Shown piece by piece: positions 55,633 to 64,000 of a stretch of 64,000 nt of DNA. The DNA is from Catalinimonas alkaloidigena (GTDB lineage Bacteria; Bacteroidota; Bacteroidia; Cytophagales; Cyclobacteriaceae), in contig NZ_JAQFIL010000001.1 of assembly GCF_029504655.1 (NCBI RefSeq), positions 253,001 to 317,000 of the forward strand, in the 5' to 3' direction. The position numbers and the translations under genes are program-made. Every line of letters starts with the position of its first letter. Position 1 is the stretch's first letter. Under the pieces are notes generated by a model. It saw nothing but the letters and a program-made list of their open reading frames with translations, was not told the DNA's origin and searched no databases.

Positions 55633-56409
55633 TCAGAAAAAGCTTCTGAACATCTTCTCCATTTCACCCACTGCATCCTTTTTTTTACTGGGGTTGCTCA
55701 CTGCAGTTCCTAGCTTGTACCAAAGTCCATCTCCCTGATCAATATACTTTCCGGGCTTATTGGGAAGCTTGTTTTTAGCTTTTTCAGGATCATAATCAGG
55801 CAGGTAGACAGTCTGTAGAAGAGGCATAAGCTGCTCCCACTTGAGTGTTTTCTCTTCTTTCTTTCCATTTTTCTCTCTCATCACGGTAAGAGAACGATGG
55901 CTGAAGCGAGGCTGTACACTGATTGTTTGCTTATCGTTAGCGCCTAGTTCTACATAACTTATCTTCAAAGGAAGTTCTTTCTTGCTGATTTCATAAATTG
56001 CCTGGATAATCTCTTGCGTAAAGTATTCCCAACCCTCTATATTGTCAGGAATACCTTTCTCTGTCTCATCATTTTCGTAATTCAGCTTAAGTTCAAGTAC
56101 CTGCTGGCTATCTGGTTTTGGCGATTCAAAAAGATGATTGGTACTGGCTACTACATCTAAGATGGCAGGTTTCCAGGGCTTAGGGAGCGAGCCTTTCCAC
56201 TCAAAATCATCATAAAGCGTAAAGCCTTCTTCTATAATTTCTTCCTCACTAAGCTGCTCACGTTCAGTATATTTGATCTGAAAAGAAGTTTGAAGCTGGG
56301 CAGAGGAGAAGTCAATGCTCAGGCGATACTCGTGGGCGTAGGGAGGAGGTACTACCAGGGTTTGAAAAATGATTTCTATTTGTTTAATACGGGATTTAAT
56401 GAGCGACAT
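55633..56409 (-). CDS. Hypothetical cytoplasmic protein
   Basis: 258 residues, acidic, no signal peptide or membrane helix. No family recognised. Its ATG lies 34 bp inside the end of the upstream histidine kinase gene, so the two are translated together. It may be an output or adaptor for the kinase, which lacks a receiver domain (inference from overlap). Confidence 0.6.
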   Translation of the reverse strand: MSLIKSRIKQIEIIFQTLVVPPPYAHEYRLSIDFSSAQLQTSFQIKYTEREQLSEEEIIEEGFTLYDDFEWKGSLPKPWKPAILDVVASTNHLFESPKPDSQQVLELKLNYENDETEKGIPDNIEGWEYFTQEIIQAIYEISKKELPLKISYVELGANDKQTISVQPRFSHRSLTVMREKNGKKEEKTLKWEQLMPLLQTVYLPDYDPEKAKNKLPNKPGKYIDQGDGLWYKLGTAVSNPSKKKDAVGEMEKMFRSFF

Positions 56410-57776
56410 GGAATTTTATTAGGTATTTTAACTGTAAATATAGTGCCTTTTCCTAAGGTTGACACTACACTTATACTACCCTCAAGTTTCTCTAATGTTT
56501 CATTAACGATATAAAGCCCCAGGCCGGAGCCTATGCCATCCTGATTGGCCCGAAAAAACATCTCAAAAACTTTGTTCTGGTGATCTTTTGCTATACCCAT
56601 GCCATTGTCTTCTACTTCCAGCATAGCCATATCATCTTTTGTAGTAACCCTGATCTTTACGAATGACTTTCTACGGTGGGGAGCCGAATAGCGAATAGCG
56701 TTGGACAACAAATTGCTGACAATAATGCTCAGCCTGTGTTTATCAGAATAAAATGGACTGTGCTGTTGTATACTGACGTATTTCTCTATGTGGATTGAGT
56801 TATCCATATAGTCTAATTGTTCAAATATCATATGGATTATGTCAGAAAAGTCAATTTCCACTTGTTGAATTTCTGTGCGGGCATTTTTGCTTACATGCAC
56901 GATATCCTGAATGAACCCATCCAGCCTTTTGACGCTTTTTTCTTTAAGCAAAAGATACTCTTTTACCTTATCAATGTTTTTTTCCAGTTTGGCAAGGTGA
57001 ATGAGGCCAAGGATAGAAGTAAGTGGCGCCCTGAGATCATGAGAAGCCCGGTAAACAAAACGATCCAGCTCATGATTAATCTTTTTCATTATCTGATTTT
57101 GAGATTCCAGAGCCTGCGTTCGTTCAGAAACCATGCTTTCCAGCTCAGTATTGTACGTTTTTACCTTGAGTGACTCTGCTTCAAGTCTTTGAATAAGGTT
57201 AGTAAAGGTCTTTAACATACGATATGCAATAATGCTTAGTATTGCGAAAATCATCATGTAGCTAAAGAGGAGGGAAAACGGATGGGTATCAAAAGGTTGT
57301 ATAGATGTCTTGTATGCAATGATAAAGTAGTGAATGGCGATAGACACAAAACCTAAGCTGCAAACGATAAGCATTTGGTAAGTTTGCTGCATAAAAAACG
57401 CTACGCAGAGTATACACAAGGTAAACAGAAGGGTAGTTTCAAGTATTCGGTAATACGTAAGGTCGTGGGCATAAAAATAGTCAGTAAGTATACTATGGAT
57501 GATGATGATGCTAACGAGACATATCAGGTAAATATGAGCGGCAATGTTTTGGCGGCAGGTTTTGATTAAATATAGGGCAAATGCAGAAGACAATAAGAAG
57601 ATCAGGTCTCCAAATATCACCAATAAGGGCTTGGCATCAGCAATATGAATAATGATACCGATTAGAAGAGAAGGAATAGTAATAAGGCAAGCAATTACTA
57701 AAACTCTGGCTTTTTCCTTCTCATACAGCGATCCCTTTTCGTAAGTATGTGTAAAATATTGAGTCAACCCGTCCAC
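56376..57776 (-). CDS. Membrane sensor histidine kinase
   Basis: 466 residues. Six membrane helices (about 25-190), a coiled coil (195-235), HisKA with phospho-acceptor His246 in ASHDLRAP, and HATPase with DNGMGI and GSGLGLYIV. No receiver domain or response regulator gene adjacent. Its kinase half is closely similar to that of the next gene, 57832-60162; 55 bp separates them, so they may be one transcript. Confidence 0.88.
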   Translation of the reverse strand: MDGLTQYFTHTYEKGSLYEKEKARVLVIACLITIPSLLIGIIIHIADAKPLLVIFGDLIFLLSSAFALYLIKTCRQNIAAHIYLICLVSIIIIHSILTDYFYAHDLTYYRILETTLLFTLCILCVAFFMQQTYQMLIVCSLGFVSIAIHYFIIAYKTSIQPFDTHPFSLLFSYMMIFAILSIIAYRMLKTFTNLIQRLEAESLKVKTYNTELESMVSERTQALESQNQIMKKINHELDRFVYRASHDLRAPLTSILGLIHLAKLEKNIDKVKEYLLLKEKSVKRLDGFIQDIVHVSKNARTEIQQVEIDFSDIIHMIFEQLDYMDNSIHIEKYVSIQQHSPFYSDKHRLSIIVSNLLSNAIRYSAPHRRKSFVKIRVTTKDDMAMLEVEDNGMGIAKDHQNKVFEMFFRANQDGIGSGLGLYIVNETLEKLEGSISVVSTLGKGTIFTVKIPNKIPCRSLNPVLNK

Positions 57777-57831
57777 AGCGAATTATTAATCAATGGGTGA
57801 AGTAGTAAGTAAGTTAGCAATTTTGTAATAG

Positions 57832-60162
57832 CTAGTCCAGTGTAGGGAGGTAAACAGTAAACTTAGTCATTTTTCCAGGCTCAGAGTAAACATCAATGGT
57901 CGCGTTAAGCTTATCAACAGTTTCTTTGACAATATATAAACCTAGCCCGCTACCGCTTTTATTCTGGTTGGCTCTGTAGAACATCTCATATATACGGGCT
58001 TGATGTTCATTATCTATGCCTACACCATTATCTTCTACCGCTATCTTAGCACCTTTCCGGTTGACTTGAACACATACTTTTACAAAGGGTTGGGGCTGGT
58101 TGAGGTTGGCATAACGTAAAGCATTAGAAATCAAATTTCTAAGTATGACTCGTATCCTTCGGGTATCAGAATAAAAGTCTAATGTTTGATCAATCTCGCT
58201 AATTTTTTTAATACTGTGACTTTCCTGATCATATTGTTGCTCTTCAAATATTTCATCTATAAGCTTCTGAAAATCAACAGCCTCTTTCTGAATAGTTAGG
58301 CGTGCGTTTTTAGAAAGGTCCATGATTTCTCTGATAAAGCTATCTAGCTTCAGTATGCTTTTTTCCTGCAGGTCCAGATAGTGCATTATTGTGGAGTGGT
58401 CTTCTTCTTCCCGGGCAATATGGATAAGGCCTAATACGGAAGAAAGGGGGGCTCTGAGATCATGAGACACACTATAGACAAACTGGTCCAGCTCACCATT
58501 AACTTTTTTGAGTGCCAGGTTTTGCTGGAGCAGTTGCTCTTCCGCCTCTTTCTGGGCAGTAATATCCTGAGATATCCCGAAGATTACCTTTGGCGCATTA
58601 GCCTTGTAATGCGAGTATAGCATGAATTGGAGCAGCGTTCCATTTTGGTGATAGAGGCGATAGGGAAACTGATCCTGAAAATGAGGGTCTCCTTCATTTT
58701 GCTCAGCCCAGGCTAGCCTTTCCTGTAAGAACGAAATATCCTCAGGGTAGAGAAAGCGCTCAACAAATTCTTCCATGCTAAGGATAAGATCTTCATCTGT
58801 AGGGAGTCCTATTACGTTGAGTCCTTCTTTACCGATTTTGATCATACGGGTTTGCAGGTCAAATTCCCAGCTGGCAGCGCCAGCGATTTTAAGTGCCTTA
58901 ATCAGGTTGTATTCGTATTCTTTTGCTTTTTCTTCAACTTTTTTAAGGGTGGTGATATCCTGTCCGAATAATGAGACCTCTCTTACTTCCTGCTCTGTTT
59001 TGATTGGGTTGAACGTAATCTGGAAAAAAGTTTTTTCCTGCTTTACCATTTCCACAATCATCTCGCTAAAACCCTCTCCACGAAATGCTTTTTCAAAGCG
59101 AGTTTGCCAGAAGTCTCTGATATGCTCAGGGTATTTGGAAAGCAAAAAATCCCCGCTCTTTAGGTTTTGCCCGTAAGCTTCGTGAAAACGTCTCTGAAAT
59201 GCTGTATTGATCACCTGTACCTGCCAGTTGCAGTTAACCGACATGATCATTTCCGAAGTATTTTCAATAACAGAGGATAGCTGAGAGGTTCTTGTGGCGA
59301 CCTCTCTTTCCAGGGTTTGGTTGGCTCTCTTTTGTTGATTGAAAATCTCTTTCATGTCGTACTGCAGCAGTGCTAATGCGCCAAATACATTGTAAAAAGC
59401 ATCATTATAGTCAGTGTGAAAGTCTGTGGTATCAAAGTCTTTGTGCCAGGTCATTCTCCCAACCATCTCTAGTAATTTCTGAGCCCTGTTTTTATGGAGA
59501 TAGTGAAGCTTTTCGTGCTTATCTGTCAAATACAGGTATTCCTGTAAAAGCTCCTGATGACTTGCCTGATGGGGGTCAAAAGATGTATCTGAATGGCGTT
59601 TAGACCTCGCCTGTTCTGAATGTTCTTTTCTTAAGATAATATGGATAGCTTTGGGCAGAGACCTGGCTAAGGTGACCTTATCGGAAAAACCGGGATGGAT
59701 GCTGGTATAGATTCTGAAAATGGTTGTCCCCAAGCCAGATAAGACATAATAACTGTGTTTCCAATGAGGAGCGAGTGCATTGGTGATGTCTTCATAAACC
59801 TTGCGGGCCGAGAGAGAAAACGCATTGATGTTAGAAAGGTCAAGTATATGATAAAGCTGTTGAGATTGATCAGCAAAAGCGACAACTTTTTTCATGCGTT
59901 CATAAACCGCCTTGCTGTGCTTTTTTCTTACGTTGCCTTTTACCCAGTACAAAATAATTTTCTGATTGATCAGAAAACCGATAAAAGCATATTCGTCAGC
60001 GATAAATTGCCATTCCTTTTTGCTAATTACTTCTAGCTCTTCACTACTTTCGTTAAGAATGAGATGGCGAATTGCATTGACATCTGATGCTACTGACTCC
60101 AGATCGTAACCATCACTTATTGGATATGTGTCGTTCTTGCTAATGTTGTTTTCAGGTTGCAT
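57832..60162 (-). CDS. Cytoplasmic PAS-domain sensor histidine kinase
   Basis: 776 residues from ATG 60162; an upstream in-frame TTG would add six. N-terminal uncharacterised region with a Cys-poor sensor-like fold (about 30-270), two PAS modules (about 295-415 and 425-545), HisKA His567 in SVSHDLRAP, and HATPase with DNGVGI and GSGLGLYIV. No membrane helices. Paralogue of the preceding kinase by its C-terminal half. Signal and target unknown. Confidence 0.87.
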   Translation of the reverse strand: MQPENNISKNDTYPISDGYDLESVASDVNAIRHLILNESSEELEVISKKEWQFIADEYAFIGFLINQKIILYWVKGNVRKKHSKAVYERMKKVVAFADQSQQLYHILDLSNINAFSLSARKVYEDITNALAPHWKHSYYVLSGLGTTIFRIYTSIHPGFSDKVTLARSLPKAIHIILRKEHSEQARSKRHSDTSFDPHQASHQELLQEYLYLTDKHEKLHYLHKNRAQKLLEMVGRMTWHKDFDTTDFHTDYNDAFYNVFGALALLQYDMKEIFNQQKRANQTLEREVATRTSQLSSVIENTSEMIMSVNCNWQVQVINTAFQRRFHEAYGQNLKSGDFLLSKYPEHIRDFWQTRFEKAFRGEGFSEMIVEMVKQEKTFFQITFNPIKTEQEVREVSLFGQDITTLKKVEEKAKEYEYNLIKALKIAGAASWEFDLQTRMIKIGKEGLNVIGLPTDEDLILSMEEFVERFLYPEDISFLQERLAWAEQNEGDPHFQDQFPYRLYHQNGTLLQFMLYSHYKANAPKVIFGISQDITAQKEAEEQLLQQNLALKKVNGELDQFVYSVSHDLRAPLSSVLGLIHIAREEEDHSTIMHYLDLQEKSILKLDSFIREIMDLSKNARLTIQKEAVDFQKLIDEIFEEQQYDQESHSIKKISEIDQTLDFYSDTRRIRVILRNLISNALRYANLNQPQPFVKVCVQVNRKGAKIAVEDNGVGIDNEHQARIYEMFYRANQNKSGSGLGLYIVKETVDKLNATIDVYSEPGKMTKFTVYLPTLD

Positions 60163-60274
60163 AGGCCAAGAGGATATCAATCAACAATCTTCTTATCATG
60201 ACCATTTATGCTGGAATTTAGCTGTTTTTCGGTCTATTCCAAGTGAACGATATGATATTATAGTGCTTTGGCCT

Positions 60275-61405
60275 TTATTTAGAATCAGCTTGAAGTAGCT
60301 TTAGCGTATGCTTTCGCCTGATCTTACCGCTGGGACTGAGGATAAATTCGGGAAGTTGAATAATTTGCTTAGGGACTTCATAAGGATGCAACTGCGCCTT
60401 CATCCATTTTATAAGGTCTTCTTTCTGAGCAAGCTGTAAATGGTTTTTTCTTTCTATGATAAGGCAGAGCTTTTCTCCCAGTTTTTCATCGGGCAGTCCG
60501 GCTAAAAAAAAACGTTCAGCAATTTTAAATGCTTCTATTGCAGGTTGTAGCGCCCCTTCCAGCTTATCTGCAAATAATTTTACCCCGCCACTATTGACCA
60601 CATTATCCAACCTGCCGAGCCAGCGGAAATGCCTGTAATCAAGCATCTCCACAATGTCATTGGTTTGCAGCCACTGCTCTCCGCTGACTTTGCCTTTAAC
60701 AGAAATACAGGCTCTTGCATCTTGTTTTATCTCTACTCCTGGCAGTACTTCGTACACATCCGATGCTTCTGGACCATTAATCTTTCGCAAAGCAATGTGG
60801 GAGACTGTTTCTGTCATGCCATAGGTGCTGTAAACCGGCGCTTTGAGCTGATCTTGGATTGATTGTTCCAGGCCTGCATCAATTGGAGCGCCGCCCACCA
60901 GTATGGCTTTCATAGCATTGAGGCTATGCTTAAACCTACGATCATCAGCTTCAAGCATGCTTTTAAGCTGGAGTGGCACCAGGGCCGTAAAATCTATAGG
61001 CTCATCTACCGCTTCCAAGGGCTTAGATGAAGGAGGGATAACTGTGAGGGGCATCCCCAGTTCAAGGCCTCTGACTAACATCATTTTTCCGCCGATATAA
61101 GCTGTGTTGATGCAGACAAGCGCCTGATCTCCTGCCTTTAAGCCTAGTGTAGAAATCGTAGCCTGTGCACTGTGCTGCATCTGCTCGCGGCTGATCAGGA
61201 TCTTCTTTGGCGTACCTGTAGAACCAGAAGTATTTATTTCAAAAGAGGACTGTCCACTAAGCCAGGCATGGCAGAAGGCAAGCGTTTGCTGAGTATAGGG
61301 AGAAAGGTGCTCATATGCCGTAAGGTCCTGAATAGCTCGTAAGCTTGCGATTTCTTCGCTCAGGTAGGTGTTTCTTTCAATTCTGATCAGAGTGCCAGCT
61401 GTCAT
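60275..61405 (-). CDS. menE: o-Succinylbenzoate-CoA ligase
   Basis: 376 residues. AMP-forming ligase with the phosphate-binding loop TSGSTGTPKK, STYGMTETVSH, the hinge GRLDNVVNSGG and C-terminal Lys in SPSGKIRRK. The short length is typical of MenE in Bacteroidota. It activates o-succinylbenzoate for menaquinone synthesis. Its ATG overlaps the nuoL stop by 4 bp, tying a quinone-synthesis gene to a complex I subunit. Confidence 0.85.
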   Translation of the reverse strand: MTAGTLIRIERNTYLSEEIASLRAIQDLTAYEHLSPYTQQTLAFCHAWLSGQSSFEINTSGSTGTPKKILISREQMQHSAQATISTLGLKAGDQALVCINTAYIGGKMMLVRGLELGMPLTVIPPSSKPLEAVDEPIDFTALVPLQLKSMLEADDRRFKHSLNAMKAILVGGAPIDAGLEQSIQDQLKAPVYSTYGMTETVSHIALRKINGPEASDVYEVLPGVEIKQDARACISVKGKVSGEQWLQTNDIVEMLDYRHFRWLGRLDNVVNSGGVKLFADKLEGALQPAIEAFKIAERFFLAGLPDEKLGEKLCLIIERKNHLQLAQKEDLIKWMKAQLHPYEVPKQIIQLPEFILSPSGKIRRKHTLKLLQADSK

Positions 61406-63597
61406 AGGATCAACCAGTATAAGAAGGCGATGAACACTAATAAAGTGATGATAAAATAGGTCTGAATTTTTCCCTGCTGGGCGGGACGAGCCAGCCAGCC
61501 AATAAAAGAGGAGAGCTTAGCCATAAGTGTTACCAGCCCATCTATAACGTAATGGTCAAACCAGGCGATCAGGTGGGCAAATACAACCTGAAAAACACCT
61601 AGAAAATCTATAAAGCTATTGATTACCTTCTGGTCAAAGTGATGGATAAAAACGGATATACGAATTATCGGAGTGATCACCACAAATCTGTAAAGGCTAT
61701 CCAGATACCAGTTTTGGAAAGAAATGCTTCTTAGTCCTTTGTTCTGCTTATCATATGATGCATAATTTTTGGCAAACTTTCCCCCTGGCCGGTAAAATAA
61801 GTAAGCCAGCCCCACTCCGCCTGCTACTAAGCCTAACGCCAGTACGCTAGTAAAGAAGTGCCAGTTATCTTTGAGGATGATGATTTCTTCCAGATACCTG
61901 AAATCACCGGGCACCGCCAGTATCGGACTAATCAGCTGGGTAGTGATCCAACTCATGCTGCCTTCCAGCGGATTGAGAGAATACACAAAACCTATGGAGA
62001 GTGCTGACAATACCATCAGGGGTATGATCATCAGTATCGGAGACTCCTTAAGTTGACTCTGTACTGCCTGTAGTCTTGCGTATTTTTTCGTTGCCCGAAA
62101 CTCTCCCCAAAAGACGAGTAGCAGCTGTCGCCCCATATATAAGGCTGTGAGAAAAGTAGTGATAAAAGCCAGTGCCGGTACCAGATAATAAAAGCTGAGC
62201 TGTGGTGGTGCAATGGCATCAGTCCAGGCAAGGGTGCTTGCCAGAATTGCGTCTTTGGATAAAAAGCCTGAGAACAATGGTACCCCTGCCAGTGATAAAG
62301 CTGCAATCAGATAAGCCGAAAAAGTGTAAGGTATTCTTTTTCTAAGCCCCCCCATCATCCGCATATCCTGAGCGTCAAAGTGCACCCCCTCCGCATGATG
62401 TTCCAATTGGTGCAGTGCATGAATGACTGAGCCTGCCGCCAGGAACAGGCAGGCCTTAAATGCTGCATGCGTGACGAGGTGAAAGAGTGCTGCATCATAT
62501 GCGCCTATGCCCATCCCCATGATCATATAACCTAGCTGCGATACTGTAGAGAAAGCCAGCACCCTTTTAATATCATGCTGGGCAAGTGCCGCGATCGCGC
62601 CCATAAAAGCTGTGATAGCTCCGGTAAAAGCGATAACTGTTAGTGCGTCGCCATCTAATAATACAAAGACTCTGGCTAATAGGTACACACCGGCAGCAAC
62701 CATTGTAGCAGCATGGATAAGTGCTGAAGCAGGAGTAGGACCTTGCATGGCATCGGGTAGCCAGGTTTGCAGGGGAAACTGTGCCGATTTACCTACCGAG
62801 CCGCAGAATAAACCAATACCGGCAAGGGTAAGCCAGTGGGCTGGGGCCGAGTTCTCAAAAATCTGCTCACCTATCCTGAAATAACTCAGCCAGTACCCGT
62901 CTTTGGTAAGTACCGACTGCTGCATGAGCCGCTCCAGTACCTGCAAATCTAGTGTGCCAAACTGTGACCAGAGAATCATAATGCCTACCAGGAATCCGGC
63001 ATCACCTATGCGGTTCATGATAAAAGCTTTGCTCCCTGCCTGAAGGGCTGCTGGTTTTTCGTTCCAAAAGCTAATCAGCGCATATGAAGAAACCCCTACC
63101 AGTTCCCAAAAGACGAAGATCAGCAGCAGATTATCCATCAGCACTACGCCCAGCATAGCGAAGGTGAACAGGCCGAGGTAGGCAAAGTAGCGAGTGTAGT
63201 GTTTATCGCCCCGCATATACTCAATAGAGTAGAGGTTTACCAAAGCGGAAACCATCGTAACGACCAGCATCATGAGGGAGGCTACTTTATCTATCAGTAG
63301 CCCAATCGTAAAAGAGTATTGAAAACCGTCGGTAGTGAGCTGAAACCATACCGTACGGGCATGAATTGTTTCTCCGTTCCATACAGAAGTAAATACCAGG
63401 GCAGAGGCTACGGCTGCTCCCAGGTGAATACCGGTACTCAGCCAGGCCCAGGTTTCTCTTCCTCTTCCGAATGTGATCAGCAGCAAAAAGCTGAGAAAAG
63501 GAAGCATCATGACCAGCAGAGAAAGTAAGCTGCCGGTGTTGAGTGCCAAAGTTTTTGATAGTGATGCGTAATCCAAGTCGCTACAGGTTTGGCACAA
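61402..63597 (-). CDS. nuoL: NADH-quinone oxidoreductase subunit L
   Basis: 731 residues from a TTG at 63597. The start is uncertain; another TTG at 63549 gives 715 residues and better matches the first helix. About sixteen membrane helices, with the antiporter-like core (FVFWELVGVSSYALI, LPDAMQGPTPASALIHAATM, LAFSTVSQLGYMIMG, HAAFKACLFLAAGS). Full NuoL length, longer than DabB or MrpA-like stand-ins. It pumps protons in complex I. Upstream is an unrelated aminotransferase, not nuoK, so the nuo operon is split here. Confidence 0.85.
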   Translation of the reverse strand: MCQTCSDLDYASLSKTLALNTGSLLSLLVMMLPFLSFLLLITFGRGRETWAWLSTGIHLGAAVASALVFTSVWNGETIHARTVWFQLTTDGFQYSFTIGLLIDKVASLMMLVVTMVSALVNLYSIEYMRGDKHYTRYFAYLGLFTFAMLGVVLMDNLLLIFVFWELVGVSSYALISFWNEKPAALQAGSKAFIMNRIGDAGFLVGIMILWSQFGTLDLQVLERLMQQSVLTKDGYWLSYFRIGEQIFENSAPAHWLTLAGIGLFCGSVGKSAQFPLQTWLPDAMQGPTPASALIHAATMVAAGVYLLARVFVLLDGDALTVIAFTGAITAFMGAIAALAQHDIKRVLAFSTVSQLGYMIMGMGIGAYDAALFHLVTHAAFKACLFLAAGSVIHALHQLEHHAEGVHFDAQDMRMMGGLRKRIPYTFSAYLIAALSLAGVPLFSGFLSKDAILASTLAWTDAIAPPQLSFYYLVPALAFITTFLTALYMGRQLLLVFWGEFRATKKYARLQAVQSQLKESPILMIIPLMVLSALSIGFVYSLNPLEGSMSWITTQLISPILAVPGDFRYLEEIIILKDNWHFFTSVLALGLVAGGVGLAYLFYRPGGKFAKNYASYDKQNKGLRSISFQNWYLDSLYRFVVITPIIRISVFIHHFDQKVINSFIDFLGVFQVVFAHLIAWFDHYVIDGLVTLMAKLSSFIGWLARPAQQGKIQTYFIITLLVFIAFLYWLIL

Positions 63598-63620
63598 AAG
63601 TAAAGGCTTAGCTGATAAAT

Positions 63621-63653
63621 AAAAAGCCCGCCTGACACCAAGCGAGCTTTTTT
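63621..63653. terminator. Terminator between aminotransferase and nuoL
   Basis: AAAAAGC-CCGC and GCGA-GCTTTTTT pair around a 10-nt loop with one mismatch. It lies just past the stop of the minus-strand aminotransferase and upstream of nuoL. Confidence 0.7.
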
Positions 63654-63687
63654 ACACCAGTAAGTTAGACTGATATGAAGAAGGTTT

Positions 63688-64000
63688 TTAAGATATTTCG
63701 TTAAATGCTTCGGCAAAGTATTCCATGTCCTGCATGGTACCGATACTTACCCTGCACCATTCCTGATTACTGAAGCTCCAGCTTCTTACGCCTACACCTC
63801 TTTTCATCATCTCGCCACGGAAGCGGTCGCTATCCAGACGAACAGGGAAGAGTACGAAGTTAGTATCGGAAGGGATGTACTCATAGCCTGCGTCTTCCAG
63901 TGTTTTGTAGAGGAACTGCTTAGATTTTTCATTCATCTCCTTGGCGTACTTCTGATATTCAGCATCTTTGTAAGACTCAATAGCCGCTGCCATAGAAGTA
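63688..64000 (-). CDS. PLP-dependent aminotransferase, HisC-like (5' end outside window)
   Basis: The C-terminal 104 residues of a class I/II aminotransferase: helical MAAAIESYKD segment, then the small domain with SDTNFVLF, FRGEMMKRGVGVRSW and WCRVSIGTMQDMEYF. This tail is typical of histidinol-phosphate-type aminotransferases. The PLP lysine lies outside the window, so substrate cannot be fixed. Confidence 0.78.
   Translation of the reverse strand, partial: TSMAAAIESYKDAEYQKYAKEMNEKSKQFLYKTLEDAGYEYIPSDTNFVLFPVRLDSDRFRGEMMKRGVGVRSWSFSNQEWCRVSIGTMQDMEYFAEAFNEIS

Overview
The window comes from a marine-type Bacteroidota chromosome, most likely Cytophagales. Evidence: secreted FG-GAP proteins with C-terminal type IX secretion (gliding-associated) domains, Bacteroidota lipoprotein signals, menaquinone synthesis beside complex I, almost no Shine-Dalgarno sequences, and a TAnnTTTG-type -7 promoter box. 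Genus cannot be fixed from sequence alone.

Layout. (1) 1-7261, left chromosome: a UPF0182 membrane protein (cut by the window edge) and a large secreted FG-GAP gene broken twice in simple repeats. (2) 7529-52434: an integrated genomic island of about 44.8 kb in the 3' end of tRNA-Arg(TCT). It is bounded by 95-96 bp direct repeats that duplicate the last 48 nt of the tRNA plus its terminator, and carries a tyrosine recombinase just inside the left end. Tandem 12-bp repeats lie inside both ends. No conjugation or replication module is recognisable. (3) 52387-64000, right chromosome: the tRNA, an ABC exporter, an XRE/S24-like regulator, two related histidine kinases, MenE, NuoL and an aminotransferase cut by the window edge.

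Island cargo from left to right: recombination and regulatory genes (7.8-10.8 kb); secreted proteins and lipoproteins with YfaP-like domains, one split by an IS982 element (11-16 kb); an ECF sigma / membrane anti-sigma-like / TPR-CHAT protease locus (16.3-21.1 kb); a frameshifted acetyltransferase and a seven-helix patatin phospholipase (21.2-24.5 kb); an RNA-repair locus Hen1-Pnkp-NTase-NTase, divergent from a WYL regulator fused to a PhyH-type dioxygenase with a perfect inverted repeat between them (24.5-32.2 kb); an intact FG-GAP type IX-secreted protein; an IS5-family element and a RhuM remnant; a metallophosphoesterase; and a long minus-strand defence operon of two HsdM, a DUF262 nuclease, HsdS, DarT-DarG, a GHKL-ATPase/nuclease and HsdR (37-50.9 kb), followed by an EEP-family phosphohydrolase.

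How it works together (inference): the island is a movable stress and defence package. The hsd operon would cut or modify foreign DNA, with DarTG as an embedded guard. Hen1-Pnkp would mend RNA cut by ribotoxins. CHAT and patatin are typical suicide-type effectors, although here both are membrane-tethered. Several genes are decaying (IS982 transposase, GNAT, RhuM, possibly the FG-GAP gene), which points to an island old enough to have lost some cargo. Frame and junction arithmetic was done by hand; no database search was run.
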